Assembly: GCA_017591395.1 (NCBI GenBank)
Contig: WEDG01001411.1
Coordinates: forward strand, 62,001-126,000
Source: Schistocephalus solidus
Taxonomy: Eukaryota > Platyhelminthes > Cestoda > Diphyllobothriidea > Diphyllobothriidae
Direction of reading: 5' to 3'
DNA: 64,000 nt
Shown: positions 11,405 through 22,140 of the stretch, one piece after another
Layout of the letters: the number at the start of each line of letters is the position of its first letter
Position numbering within the stretch: the stretch's first letter is position 1
Notes under the pieces: generated by a model
The model's database searches: none
What the model was told of the DNA's origin: nothing
The model's input: the letters and a program-made list of their open reading frames with translations, nothing else
Made by a program: the position numbers and the translations under genes

Positions 11405-12257
11405 CTGCCAGGCAGCGCGGAATGCAATGTTCTCCGAATCAATGTCAACGGTGCTTAAGTCAAAAATTATGGAAACCTTTGCTTATCTAAGAAGCACGCT
11501 GTCACACAACACCAGAATCGACGACGAGGTTGTTCAACGGATCTCCAAAGCCAGGCAGGCTTTCGGGCGGCTGCTGGCCTCCGTGTGGAATCGCCACGGT
11601 ATTCACCTGAACACCAAACTGAAGATGTACAAGGCCGTCGTCTTGACGACACTCCTTTACGGAGCGGAGACCTGGACCGTCTACTCGAACCAAGCCATGA
11701 AGCTAAATCACTTCCATCACAGCTGCCTCCGCAGAATACTGAAGCTGAGATGGCAAGACAGGATCTCGGACACGGAAGTCCTGGATCGAACCGGAATCCT
11801 CAACATCCAAGCCATACTGAGGCAAGTGCAACTGTGATGGAGTAGCCACCTGGTGAGAATGGACAACGAGTGGCTACCCAAACGACTTTTCTACGGAGAT
11901 GTCGCTACGTGTGCCCGCCGACAGGGAGGTTTAAAACGACGCTACAAGAATACTTTGAAGAAATCGCTGAAGCAACTGCAAATAAACACGGCGACCTGGG
12001 AGGACCTAACCCAGGATAGACCGGCATGGAGAAGATCCGTGAAGACTGGTTCAGCAATCTATGAGGCCAACCGGATCGCCGCCGCCAAGGCCAAAAGAGC
12101 GGCACGAAAGTCACCAGCGCCCCGGACGAACATCATTGATGCTCAGGCCCTTCCAACATGCCCGCGCTGTCAACGCATCTTCCGCGCGCTAATCGGCCTG
12201 GCCAGACATCTTCGGACGCAATGCACCAACAATTCCAACTTCTTCGTCAAATTCTGA
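11376..12257 (+). pseudogene. LINE RT thumb/C-terminal domain and first zinc finger
   Basis: This frame is shifted relative to the palm. It carries [38 protein letters not shown] and [17 protein letters not shown], typical of the region after the RT palm in this LINE group. An in-frame TGA at 11835-11837 (QL-stop-WSSHLVRM) sits where relatives have Arg; CGA to TGA explains it. The frame reopens to KRLFYGDVAT and YEANRIAAAKAKR, then CPRCQRIFRALIGLARHLRTQC, a C2H2-type unit with its last His replaced by Cys. It stops at 12255. Confidence 0.75.
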
Positions 12258-12399
12258 CGACCCTCCTTCAGACTCCCCACCCTCACTTCTGGCATCAATT
12301 CCATTACTCCCACCATTATAGGGACCACATCCCAATACTCATCGCCTGTTACCCCCACCACCGTCTTCGCCTTCACTACCACCACCACCACCACAATCA

Positions 12400-12943
12400 G
12401 CGATGGGGACTCTATCCTAAACTATCCTCAATGCAACCGCATATTAACCACACGCATTGGCCTGGTCGGTCACTTGCGAATCCATCGTACAGAGACTGGT
12501 GAACCAATGCCTGGAGCACCAGCACACATCAGAGATCGCCGCCTCCACTGCCCTCACTGTTTTAACGCATTCACTCATTGCATGGGCCTATTCGGTCACA
12601 TGCGCATCCATGACAGTGGAATTCCCCGAAATGCCGACAACACCGATACACCATGCACACCCTCCGGTCCTGCCATTCCTACCGCCACTGCCACCCCCAC
12701 TACCATGAATGACCTCCCCCAGCCTCTACCGATTTCTCCTGCGCACACTCCGCCCGCTACTTCAAATCACGCATCGGCCAGATCGGTCACCTGCGAATCC
12801 ATCGTGCGGAGGCTAGTGAACCAGTGCCTGTGGCTCCGACATACAGTCGACGCGCCTACCTCCACTGCGCTCACTGCTCCCGCCCATTTACACACCACAT
12901 GGCCCTATTAGGACACATGCGTCGCCATGACAACCTGCGATAA
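12400..12943 (+). pseudogene. C2H2 zinc-finger tail of the LINE
   Basis: After a Thr/Pro-rich low-complexity spacer, the same ancestral frame gives further finger units. They read YPQCNRI..GLVGHLRIH (first Cys lost), LHCPHCFNAFTHCMGLFGHM then RIH, SCAHSARYF..GQIGHLRIH (second Cys lost) and LHCAHCSRPFTHHMALLGHM then RRH. The last two are read after a frameshift near 12740. The units alternate two spacer types. Such fingers probably bind nucleic acid for the retrotransposon. The stop at 12941-12943 follows a short basic tail and is likely the native end. Confidence 0.7.
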
Positions 12944-13020
12944 ACCACCAGAGGCTAAGCCACATCAGATAACACTATCTACACTAATACATAGACAACA
13001 CCCTCACAATCATCATAAGA

Positions 13021-13384
13021 AACCGTGGCTTGGAAGGCTACCAATCTGACGCTTACACCAAACCACGCCGTCGGCCCAGTGTATTTTTCTGTGTGTGTCG
13101 AGTGGCTGACCAGTGGACTGGGAGTCATACGGCGACGGTTCCTCCATATCCTCTGATTTAGGCAGTCCTGGTGTGCGCGTTATGGTGGCCAGGTCGTGCT
13201 GTGGCGCGCGAAGACGGATACGCCGACCCGTCAGCCAATGCGCCCACTCCCACATCAGACAACTGACCGACTCGGACGGTGGTCTGATTGTGGGGGTAGG
13301 GGAGAGAGTGCGGTCGACAGCCCAGCGCATTTTCCTCCCTATAAACAAGCTGACGCGCTTGAAACTATCACGGTGCGCTAAAAG
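13021..13384 (+). repeat. Dispersed repeat R1, copy 3
   Basis: It contains GTGTCGAGTGGCTGACCAG then TGGACTGGGAG, a CTCCCACATC region and GGGTAGGGGAGAGAGTGCGG, then the block ending TGACGCGCTTGAAACTATC. The same order occurs in the adjacent copy and at 5640-6080. It lies directly downstream of the LINE end. Confidence 0.55.
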
Positions 13385-13775
13385 CAGTGGCCTGCAATGT
13401 TGCCAACCGATGGGACCGCGTGGTCAGCTCAATGTGTGTTTTGTGTGGAGTGGCTGACTGGTGGACTGAGAGTGAGGCTGCAATGGCTCATTCTTAATGT
13501 GGCCTTTATGGCACTCCCACTCCGTGGGATCCGAGCCAGGTGTGGTTGTACACCCAGGGGCGGCTCCGGCCGCGCCAGCCACCTGCGCCCTCTCCCATCT
13601 CCGGTCTTCTTGACTCTGTCATAACACCGGGCTCAGGTGGGGGAGGATATGAGAGTGCGGTAGATGCAGCGCAAGTCACCGTCCCTGCACCACCCTTCCG
13701 TAAAGCATACGGTGAACCTCGTCGTAATCGACGGTCGAACGGTCGTGTGTTTGTGTGTATGAAAAACTGCTCAAA
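13385..13775 (+). repeat. Dispersed repeat R1, copy 4 (tandem with copy 3)
   Basis: A second R1 unit follows in the same orientation. It starts at GCAGTGGCCTGCAATG, repeats the GTGTGGAGTGGCTGACTGG then TGGACTGAG landmark, and has the best-preserved CCCATCTCCGGTCTTCTTGA and ATAACACCGGGCTCAGG blocks. It ends with GACGGTCGAACGG. It is the best reference copy in the window. Confidence 0.6.
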
Positions 13776-14510
13776 ATTGGAAGTGTGGTGAAGTGACAGA
13801 TAGTCTTTCCTAAAAGGGGACGAGTTTAAACTTTGATAAATTTACTTTCTGGTTCGATATGACGCTACTTGCTTCGAGATCAGTGTCTCGGGCGAAAATC
13901 CTTATGCTGCCAAAATTAAGGGCAGGGAACTTTCCCTCTGACTACTAGGGACCTGGGAATTTGAATTGGCGCGTTCTTCTATGCACGAGTTTGCAGCGTG
14001 GGTCCTTTATCACGAATGCTGCCGTTATTTAGGCGCGCTGGTTGGTATAGTAGACCATGACGTCATTAAGTTCGTAGGTCGGTGGGACCTAAGGTGATGT
14101 GGTGGTAGTACTGGACGGTGGCCTGCGCGGTTTATGACCACGCACTCCTCCTGAAGACGATACACCGTCTCAGAGACCCGGTTGATGAAGGGAGGGGGAG
14201 GGCAAATGGTCCGCCAGGCGACGAGGTTCAACTCACGCGGCTACAGAAGATATTGTTAAGCCTCCTTCTCTTGACAATTGAGATGAGACATCAGTTTCCT
14301 TGGAGGAATTATCAGAGGCTGGTTTTCTTGATTTCCTCTCTCGGGAGTACACTGCAGCGTTTTTCTAACCGTTGAGACCTTGGGCGAGCACGAGTGCATT
14401 TCAAATTCAAGCTACAGCGCGTTTATGGCTATTGTTGGTACCACTGTTCGCAATTTCAAATTTCCACAGCGGTTTACTAGGGCGCCTAGAAATGCGACTG
14501 ACTGACTGAC
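13776..14510. other. Nothing recognised
   Basis: No coding family or repeat copy is identified. A short tandem GACTGACTGACTGACT lies at about 14499-14511 immediately before repeat C copy 2. Confidence 0.4.
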
Positions 14511-14760
14511 TTATTCACATACTTTATTCGAAGTTCAGACTAAAGTATAATAAATACAAAATGCAAAAGCTACACTTTTTCGAGCATAACATTTGAAGAA
14601 GACGTAATCCGCCGCAAAATGAGTACAATAAGTTTATTTTTGTGCGTGGTTTCTACCAAATACATTTTAATTTATAAGGCCGTTGAAAATCCATAGGTAA
14701 AAGCTTTATTGCTTGACTATACACTTTTAGTGAGTGTGGCTTTGACATGCTCTCCGGTGA
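14511..14760 (+). repeat. Dispersed AT-rich repeat C, copy 2
   Basis: It aligns with copy 1 at 9590-9840 over its length (TACACTTTTTCGAGCATAAC, AAATGAGTACAATA, TTATTTTTGTGCGTGG, TATAAGGCCGTTGAAAATCC, GAGTGTGGCTTTG). The two best copies share strand and landmark order. Confidence 0.5.
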
Positions 14761-17203
14761 AAAAACAGTCAAATCTAGTAGTCCCCACTGATACAGACAG
14801 TGGTAGCCCTAGACGTTCGTAACCAAAGAAATTACCGTACAGGAGAACAAAATATTTTTTGGCGTCAAGCCGACCATGGCGACATAACAGACGAGTAACT
14901 CATTTAGGTTGGCAAGAAACATTGTTTCTACAGCATCTTCACCTACAATAGAGCCATGCCGAGAAAGTATTTAATATGGACTTATTTGCAAATTACCGAC
15001 TACTGAATATGTAGACTGTTTTATTAGTATAACATACCTACCTAGTTATATTACGGTCACGGTTGTAGATAAGCTTACTAAATAGTTACAGTTAGGATTA
15101 GGTTAAACATTTGGGTTAGGGAAAGGCTTGAAGCTATGGCTTGCCGCATTCTGCTTTAACCAGTCCGGTCTTGTTTAACTAACATCCCTGAAAAATATGT
15201 TTTCTGCTATTATACGCGCTCGTAAATTGCGTCTTCCAAACTGCATGATCCATTCCGGTCCCTCGCTGGATTATTAAAACAAACGCATGGCAGAAATACG
15301 ACTTTTCTCAACGCCTGCCACAGATTGCATTAATTACCATGTCCATCATCCCATATTGCGGGAAACTCTGGGCTATATTTTCCAACTGGGACTACGTATG
15401 GAAGCCTCGACTGTAAATTAATCAGGAAGACAAAACTTTGAGGTCAGACTGCTAAAGGTATAATAAAAAACGCATTGGGTGATAACCAGAGGTCACCGAG
15501 AATGAGCGGAAAATTCGAGGGAAGGAGGCAAGTAATATAGCTTGCGCTCAGAAAACGACGTCCAACCTGCTGTATTCTCGGACAGAAGTAGCCCGACGAA
15601 CCGGAGGAAATGCGAGCTTGCGGGTTCGTCTTGTGAAGCCATTCGCTGCACCGACCAGTGAGAATATCCGCTGCCGAGGAGATTTCTTCGCAGAGACGAA
15701 AGGACTCACCATCGACTTTGTGGATATTTGGAGCCTAGGCGGACACAAAGTTGATTTAATGCAAAAAAAACGAGACAAGGGAAAGGCCAGTGAAACAGTC
15801 CTCAGAAGAAGGCCTTGGCCGCAGCAAAAGTGGTCTCAGTCATCACGCAAGGCTGAAAGTACGGACAGATTGATGCAGGCAGCAATAGTCAATGACTGAA
15901 GTCCTCAAGCACTGCCTATAGCAGACATAAGGCTAACAGATGCCGGACGGTCAAGCACATGTCATAAAATAGGACAATAGAGTATGCTGAACGGTGTCAG
16001 TTAGAAGCCCAGACCGATTTTGTACCGCTGACTGACGACGAGTTATAAAAGGTACAGCAAATATACGGATAAAGAATCATTGGAAGACGATTACAAATGA
16101 AATGGATACTAAAATTTAAAAATCCTGTTACTTTGTAACTTGGGGAATCATAAAATGTGTTGTGCCGTTGTAAGCGGCGGTGCGTTTTATCTATAGCTCG
16201 AATTTCGAAAATTTCTGAATAGGAAAACACAACTTAACCAAACGGCAGCTCTCTGGAGCAGAATAAATGTTGGCTGAGCCTAGAACCGCAGAAACTGGAG
16301 AGACTGAAGTGATCTCAGCGAGAGGAAGTCCACCTAGCTTGATTGAATGCACGGGACTAGCATGATGTATGTCGTAAATAAACCGAATAGCACTCTGTTA
16401 CTACTAAAGTATAGTCGATTTCTAAAGAATTTGGATAAAAACATGTATAAAAAACGGTAAACAGTAAAATGTGGTAATCACTAAGGCAAAACCATCTTTC
16501 AGCAACTCGTTTCGCCTTGTCAATCAGAGAAAATTGAGTATTGATTCCTCGCAAAGTTGGCAAGAACAGTCAATAGAGCTCAGGAGCCAAACAGTTAGAT
16601 CCCATCTGAGAGCGCATTTTCTCAGCTCTCATGGACTCAGGAACATCTCATTTACGCAATAGCTAGTAACTCTCCGGGCACAAGGGCGTTTTCCTCGAAA
16701 TTTAGAACAGCTGCAGTAAGCATCTGACAGAATTTAAACCGCAGCTTGCTTCAAGGCTAGAGACGAAAACGGCTTGCTTTAATGGGGTCAACCATCAGCT
16801 GCTGCACACTAGGGCTGAAGCCCAATTTTGTTCAGGACGTAAACGGCCAAAAACGAGACCTGTTGGCTAGTCCAACCTCACTTCCACGCTTGATGGATAG
16901 TGGAGTAGACTTCAGTGAGGGTGTGGGGGTTTGGAAAATTTTTGGTTCTTGTGAATAAACAGTGGCGGACAGGGAGCGGCAATGCAACTAGGGGTGCGGA
17001 GGGCTGAAGTCTGGCGCAGACAATGTGTTATAAACTGCCCCAAAGCCCCAAGGGGGGTGGGGGGTAAGGTGTCCTGGTGACAATTTAAAAAAATCTGCTT
17101 GCCACCACGGCACAGCGGACGGGTAGGTTTTACCGAGCAGGAGCGCTAGACGAGACAGGCCTCTTATGCACAACCCAGATGCAATAACTCTCCCAGTAAC
17201 CTA
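14761..17203. other. Unassigned sequence
   Basis: No protein family is recognised. Frames of 93 codons (15618-15899, plus) and 76 codons (15548-15778, minus) overlap on opposite strands and neither has a family motif or good splice borders. A GGGG-rich tract lies at 17049-17061. Confidence 0.35.
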
Positions 17204-17740
17204 ATGACGCGATGCGAACACAGTATGCCCATTCATGCTACAAAGTTCGTGTTGCGCAACTCCAGTCGAGGTGTGCGGAAAAATCAGATGCGGGCCATCC
17301 TATTCAACCGCCAGCAAAGCTTTCTGTTAGACGTTAAAACTGCCCTCGCCGCTATCAGTCAAAATTTGGCAAACATTGCAAGTACGGCTGCTGCCTGTCC
17401 GAAGTCCGAATTCCAGACGCAGACACCTAAGGAGTCAATGCCAACGAGTTAAAATCTTCTCCAAGACACAACAGCTTGGCTCCTACGACTCCTTTGTCAG
17501 CCATGGCGCAGTGATGATCTTGTCGGAGCAGCCGAATGAGGCATTACTTGCGTGAGGCCAACTCAATAAACAGAAAGAAGTATTGGTACCATATCGGGAC
17601 GCAAAAATTACTGGATCAGGGGGAGAACCCAAAAGTTCGCAATCCTGATTGTTTTCAACGATTTCAGCTGAAGACTGCAATAACTACTGGACCCCAGGTG
17701 GCCTCAGTGGAACATGGTTCGAGCGGCGGTAACACCTGAA
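17204..17740 (+). pseudogene. Unrecognised broken coding segment
   Basis: Three frames in succession look protein-like. 17204-17452 has a hydrophobic heptad-like stretch around LLDVKTALAAISQNLANIA and ends KSEFQTQTPKES. Then comes a different frame with QLGSYDSFVSHGAV and SEQPNEALL at about 17466-17550, then 17551-17739 with REANSINRKKYWYHIGTQK and a Gly/Ser tail. Changing frame twice while each piece stays protein-like suggests one coding segment broken by two frameshifts. I do not recognise the family, and it could be a host gene or a retroelement ORF1. Confidence 0.35.
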
Positions 17741-17859
17741 AACTCTGCCAGCTCAGCTGCCCTGAGTTATCCGTTTAGCGGCATTAACGGGGGCTCGGTA
17801 ACTGACATTTCGGCCAAGGTCGAACGCTCGCATTAGCAATTCGAGCACGATGCATAACC

Positions 17860-18130
17860 ACTAATCAGTCAACCCCGCTGCATCTAACGCACTCTCTCTT
17901 CCCTCATCCACTAATGCGCTGTGTCAAGATAGAGTCAAGAAGACTAGAGGCGGGATAGGCGAAGGTGGCTGGCGCGGCTTGAGCGTCAACCTACGCGTGC
18001 CACCCCCCCCCCCCCACAGGTGCGGCCTTTGATATGGGGCGCATCCCGAAGAACGTTTACCGTGCCCTGATCTAACTACAATGTTGGTCCAGCGCATCTA
18101 CCACAGGATCCGTTTTGAGGATACAAATTC
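17860..18130 (-). repeat. Dispersed repeat R1, reversed copy 5
   Basis: Read on the minus strand it gives, in order, a poly-G tract (14 C on the plus strand at 18003-18016), GCCGCGCCAGCCACCT, CTAGTCTTCTTGACTCT, TCTTGACACAGCGC, and GAGAGAGTGCGTTAGATGC. This is the same order as 13560-13680. It is the only reversed R1 copy seen. Confidence 0.55.
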
Positions 18131-18460
18131 GAGCACAATACCATCTTCCATAACCGACCCCTAATCAGTCTCCACCTTCTCTTAAAGCTCGGACTGCCGC
18201 CTTTAGCAGCTTGGGTAGTGTCCTATGACCCTCCCGTCCTGGAGCAAATTCTCGATTAAGTACTATGGTTGCACCAAAATGAGATTCCTGAAATCTACAC
18301 ATATCGACACATCAGTGCCCTGACTTAATAGATGACTGAAACAGCATTGAGATGAGACCGTTCCGGAGGAGTGGGCCCGGCCATCCTTGTGTCTTATTTC
18401 ACGAAGGAGAAATGCGATAACCCAACTCAACGAAAGTCTTCGTTTTTTCTCCTTCTCAGG

Positions 18461-18653
18461 TGGTTCCAGTGTGTGCCTGCGAGGACAAGACAACACTACA
18501 CCGGGTTCTGAACTCGATGCGGATGCACTTGCCAAATATTTGCACAACGCCTCCTCAAATTCCATTATGACTCTGAGGAGCCAACAGCAAGCTGCTAACT
18601 TTACTTCGCTTCGGCGTTTGGGTTCGTTGGTCACAAGCCTTTGTGTCAGATAA
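18461..18653 (+). CDS. Candidate terminal exon, unrecognised protein
   Basis: A strong 3' splice site, TTTTTTCTCCTTCTCAG, precedes 18461. Reading from there with two leading bases gives about 63 codons that look like real protein (SELDADALAKYLHNASS and RSQQQAANFTSLRRL), ending at TAA 18651-18653. The opposite strand also has an open frame (18263-18634) but its product is Lys/Ser low-complexity and it lacks comparable borders. No family is recognised. If real, the gene lies on the plus strand, opposite the serine-rich gene next door. Confidence 0.4.
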
Positions 18654-19461
18654 TGATGCTAAACGGTGTATCCACACTGATGGTTCCTGAGATCAGGACG
18701 TCAATCTCTCACTTTATTCCGACTTTCCTTACTACAAAAACCAGTGGTAACGGTTCAATGTACTTTCAGGCGTTCGGCAAGAATGCATCCCATTGGTCAT
18801 GCCAGATTTTTTGAAAAATGCTTCCCCCGTTGGTATAGTGTTCAATCGGATAAGCTGAGGATAACACTGAATGGTGCAGCCTTTGAAGGTTTTCATAACC
18901 TTATCGTGATACCTCGATTGGCATTAAGGTAGGTCTGTACCGGAGATTTGCCAGTCAATCTTCCAGTTTGTGAATTCCAGGTCCTACGTGTAGAAGGCGA
19001 GAGAAGACCAGCGTTTTTTCGGCTAACAATTAACCAAGTGAGGAAGGTATAACTCCGGTCGGGTAATGCATTCCATGCGCACGATTAACACCTCGCGAAG
19101 ACACACCAGTTCCTTCAAGAAGGCGGTTGAGCAAAACGACTTCGTCTTGACGACAAACACACAGACAATCGAGCCAAGGTCATGAGCGCCAGCGTGTCAT
19201 ACACCAGAACTAGACGTAATCTTGGAAACTCGAGCCGGTACACCGCAGGGATGGACGAAAATGCCCAGGCTCAACGCTGGGAGCTAGAGGAAGTCATCCA
19301 TCCACCATGCCGTACGGCAGTAGCGCTGTTCGACCAGCCGTGGTGTAATTGGGTTTTCGGACGACTGGAGGACTACGGCCCGCTACTTTGAGATTTGCCG
19401 AGGCACAGTGGCATCGAGAAAAATAGTTATCTGTCCAAAACTAATAAAGAGCAAGGTTTAC
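18654..19461. other. Nothing recognised
   Basis: The frames at 18744-18932 and 19182-19391 (plus) have no motif. The second contains repeated tryptophans but no family pattern. Confidence 0.35.
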
Positions 19462-19826
19462 CTGCCAGCAGACGGAATTGGAGAACTGTGTTGACTGATA
19501 CTTCATCCCCGACCGACCACCTTCTTCCAAGATGTGCAATGTGAGGACACAAGTGGAAGGCAGTTGAGTGTAGCTGGCGTCAGATATGGTGCTGACTTTC
19601 ATATGTTCGTCGGTATCCTTCGAGCCCCTATCGGGAGGACGAGGTGTCTTTAACAGTCCGTGAGCCGCTGAACACTCCTGATGGGTCCCAGAACTGTGAG
19701 AATCAGATTTCAGCAGGTCTGTCTCTGATACAGACTGGAAGCCGAAGCTACCAGCGGAAATAGAACTAGGCCGTGACATCGGTAGGTTTTCTAGTGAAGT
19801 CAGGACGGAGGTTCTAGAGTCTGAGG
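19462..19826 (-). CDS. Candidate exon of a minus-strand serine-rich gene
   Basis: The 5' splice site right after the exon is CAG|GTAAAC (the intron's GT lies at plus 19460-19461). The proposed 3' splice site, at 19827/19828, follows a pyrimidine-rich stretch ending TTTAAG. The frame stays open for 121 codons: ENLPMSRPSSISAGSFGFQS, a Ser/Asp-rich segment, RPPDRGSKDTDEHMK, then LHILEEGGRSGMKYQSTQ. Two leading bases complete the one base left over from the exon at 21137-21383, and the exon ends in phase 0. I do not recognise a domain and the protein looks largely disordered. Confidence 0.5.
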
Positions 19827-20739
19827 CTTAAAGCATTCAAAAAGAGGCGAGCGTAAAACAGCCATATGACAAGTATGCGGGTTAGAAAATCAGTAATTCA
19901 ACTTATGGTAGACGCCCAAAAGAGGACATTGGTAGCTGACGTAAGCTAAAACAGGGATGCAATACAGAAGTTAGTTGGGAGGGAACAGGGAGTGCTATCT
20001 AGTGCCCAAGTCTTGGAACAACGGTGAACTTCGCCGTGTACGATGGTTGGCCGGGAAATAACAGTTTTACGCTTGTGGATAAGAACCAGATTTTCAGATG
20101 GCAAAAACTTATAAGTCATAAGCATAGATACAGTAGATGCAATTTTAATCATGCAATGTTAATTGAAATTCTGAAATGTGTTTTATATTTAACAAATTAC
20201 TTAAGCAAGGATGCAATATTCATTATCGTGAGCCTAATCTAAAGTAATTTCAGCCACGTTGGAATGTACGCTTTTGAGCGAACTTCCTTTTGGTTGTCTG
20301 CACAAAGCATACACTGTAAAAAACGGGCACGTAAGTTGTAGGCAGTTTTCTGATTAATTTTGTAATGCCCTTATAAATTCAATAAAATTTTACAGAAAAC
20401 TTGCACAAAAATAGTTTTTCTTGTACTTATTTGATAGAAAATTGTGTCTTTTTAAAATTTTCTCAACGAAGACATGTTATCTTTCGGTTTTTAAAATATC
20501 TCTCATTATGAGATTTTCAACACGGTGAAATATTTATTCGTAATACATTGCATCCGTTGTTTTAGTAATGCTGCATATAAAGTATACAAGATCCACTGCG
20601 AAATTTTATGAAATCATGGGACCTCTTCCTCCTAGAGTAGAAAAATGTGTGGTTTCTTAGACAGAATGTACATAGCATGCACGTCGGAAACTTTGAATGT
20701 GGGTGTAACGGTCGGTAGGGTTCGAAATTATTTGCTAAT
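19827..20739. other. AT-rich, probable intron sequence
   Basis: No motif-bearing frame is seen. If the flanking minus-strand exons belong together, this is intronic. Some loosely repeat-C-like text occurs at 20330-20480. Confidence 0.35.
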
Positions 20740-20960
20740 ATAGACAGTTTTTTAAATCAAAACACCACCTTTCATTGAGTATAAAATTTAAAGACGCAAT
20801 TTTGTACTAATTGATTACAAAAAGGATATTTTAATGTGTATTTCTATAAAATATATTTGAATGTATAAAACCATCGAAAATCAGCTAGAAAAATGCATGC
20901 TACTTAAGTAGCCTTTTGTAAAGATTATCCTTTTGGGTAGACGGCCAGAAAGAAATTCGC
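20740..20960 (+). repeat. Dispersed AT-rich repeat C, decayed copy 3
   Basis: Blocks such as GTATAAAACCATCGAAAATC and GTAGACGGCCAGAAAG match copy 1 (TATAAGGTCATCGAAAAGCC, GTAGACGGCCGGAGGG) in order. Divergence is high and the borders are approximate. Confidence 0.35.
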
Positions 20961-21136
20961 TCAAGAGCCAATGTCTTGATGTACTGAAATGGCTTGAAAT
21001 TAAGTTGCGTTATAATCTCTAATACAACTCTTCAACTTGAGTAATGTGACCGAAGCAAAAACACACATTTGAGAATTTCGGTGGACATTTCATGAGATGG
21101 ACATCAAACGTACAACCGCAGACGGAGGTAACTTAC

Positions 21137-21383
21137 TTCGAGGTAATGTAGTTGGAGGAGGAGCCGAAGCGCGCACTTTTTGTGAGAGCGAGCTCATTTC
21201 GGCAGTGCTCCCTCTTGGTGCAGGAGAGGCAATGTCGCTGCAGCGACTGAGGGCGATATCACGCAGGTCTAGACTTGCGTCTGTGCTTTCCAGCATCTTC
21301 CTAAGAGGGAGGTTGGCGTCAGGAGATGCGTGCGAAAGAACACCAAGCTGAGTGTTTTGGCTTTCTTCAGACAATCTGCCACT
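21137..21383 (-). CDS. Candidate exon of the same serine-rich gene
   Basis: Minus-strand splice sites are good on both sides. The acceptor is TTTTCTTCCGGTTTGCAATC then CCAG|AGT. The donor is CGAA|GTAAGT (plus ACTTAC at 21131-21136). The 82 complete codons have a strong protein look: SEESQNTQLGVLSHASPDAN, RKMLESTDASLDLRDIALS and SAPPPTTLPR. It starts in phase 0, which fits the exon at 26549-26827, and leaves one base, which fits the two leading bases of the exon at 19826. Ser, Leu and Pro dominate, and no domain is recognised. Confidence 0.55.
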
Positions 21384-21990
21384 CTGGGATTGCAAACCGG
21401 AAGAAAACAGAATCCGTTTACAAAAAAAATTGCATTTTGTGGTGGTTAGAAGGTACCCTAAGAATGTGCTGACAACTAGGTGGGACAAGGTATTTTAATG
21501 GAAAGAGAATGACTACTATGAAAAAAACTGCATACCCAATAGCCCCTGTCTGCGCTGTAATTACTGACAAAGGAGGTTTCTGATGTGTTTCGGATGTTCC
21601 CTGGCCCAAGGGAAAGCATTCGTGGATCTTAAATGAATGATGGCCAGGGCGCTGCATCTTAGAGGGGAAACTAACATCAACAGATTACTGCACCTAAGTT
21701 GAGCTGATTATTAAAGATGTTTTGGTTTCACCGAGTCCTCACAGAAATGCGCAAATCTCTTTCGCTAGACCTGAAGTCCTCGAACACAGACGATTCCTTT
21801 CCCATAGGCCAATTCACGCTTGAGGCGTTGTCAGCCGCAGAGCCTCGGAGTTCATTGAAATTTAGGTTACGCTTTTGGATGCGAATTCATTTCGTAAGAT
21901 AGCAGGATGAAACATATTGAGTGGCAATTGATGAGCGTCATCAGACTCGACAGCATTTTATAAAGGAGATGTGTCAGACCTGAACGCTGC
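21384..21990. other. Nothing recognised
   Basis: A minus-strand frame (21418-21657) is open but lacks motifs or borders. The region is probably intronic to the minus-strand gene. Confidence 0.3.
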
Positions 21991-22140
21991 CCGGCCGATG
22001 ACCGGTAACTGTAAATACATCGGAAAGAGGGCCCATTGAGCTCACAGCTATCATGCAAACGATAATTCCAAAATTAGTCAACTGCGAATGTACCTGGCGA
22101 TCAGCTACTGTCCTTCCTTCCTGCCATCCTACCTGCGTGC
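21991..22140 (+). repeat. Dispersed repeat B, copy 1
   Basis: It aligns with 23061-23215: AACTGTAA-AC-TCGG, GAGCTCACRGCTA, and a CCAAAATTAGTCAACTGCGAA / CAAAAACTCGCCCACTGCAAA block. The similarity is imperfect over about 150 bp, in the same orientation, about 1.07 kb apart. Confidence 0.45.

Larger units (their letters stand above)
10402..12943 (+). mobile_element. 5'-truncated LINE with C-terminal C2H2 zinc fingers
   Basis: A non-LTR retrotransposon copy is readable for 2.5 kb. The order is the C-terminal end of an APE-type endonuclease (TDHRLVISNMR at 10410-10445), the reverse transcriptase (10559-11404), the RT thumb and C-terminal domain (11376-12140) and several C2H2 zinc fingers (12141-12943). 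Most of the endonuclease and everything before it is missing, the usual outcome of incomplete reverse transcription. Stops at 11402, 11835 and 12255 and a frameshift near 12740 make it inactive. The clade is probably RTE-like, but I am not sure. R1 repeat copies follow directly. Confidence 0.8.

Noticed and set aside
12457..12708. Separate gene in the LINE tail
   Set aside because: It is a shifted shadow of the zinc-finger frame, giving only Pro/Thr-rich low complexity.
15548..15899. Exon on either strand
   Set aside because: Both strands are open, neither product has motifs, and no good acceptor or donor was found.
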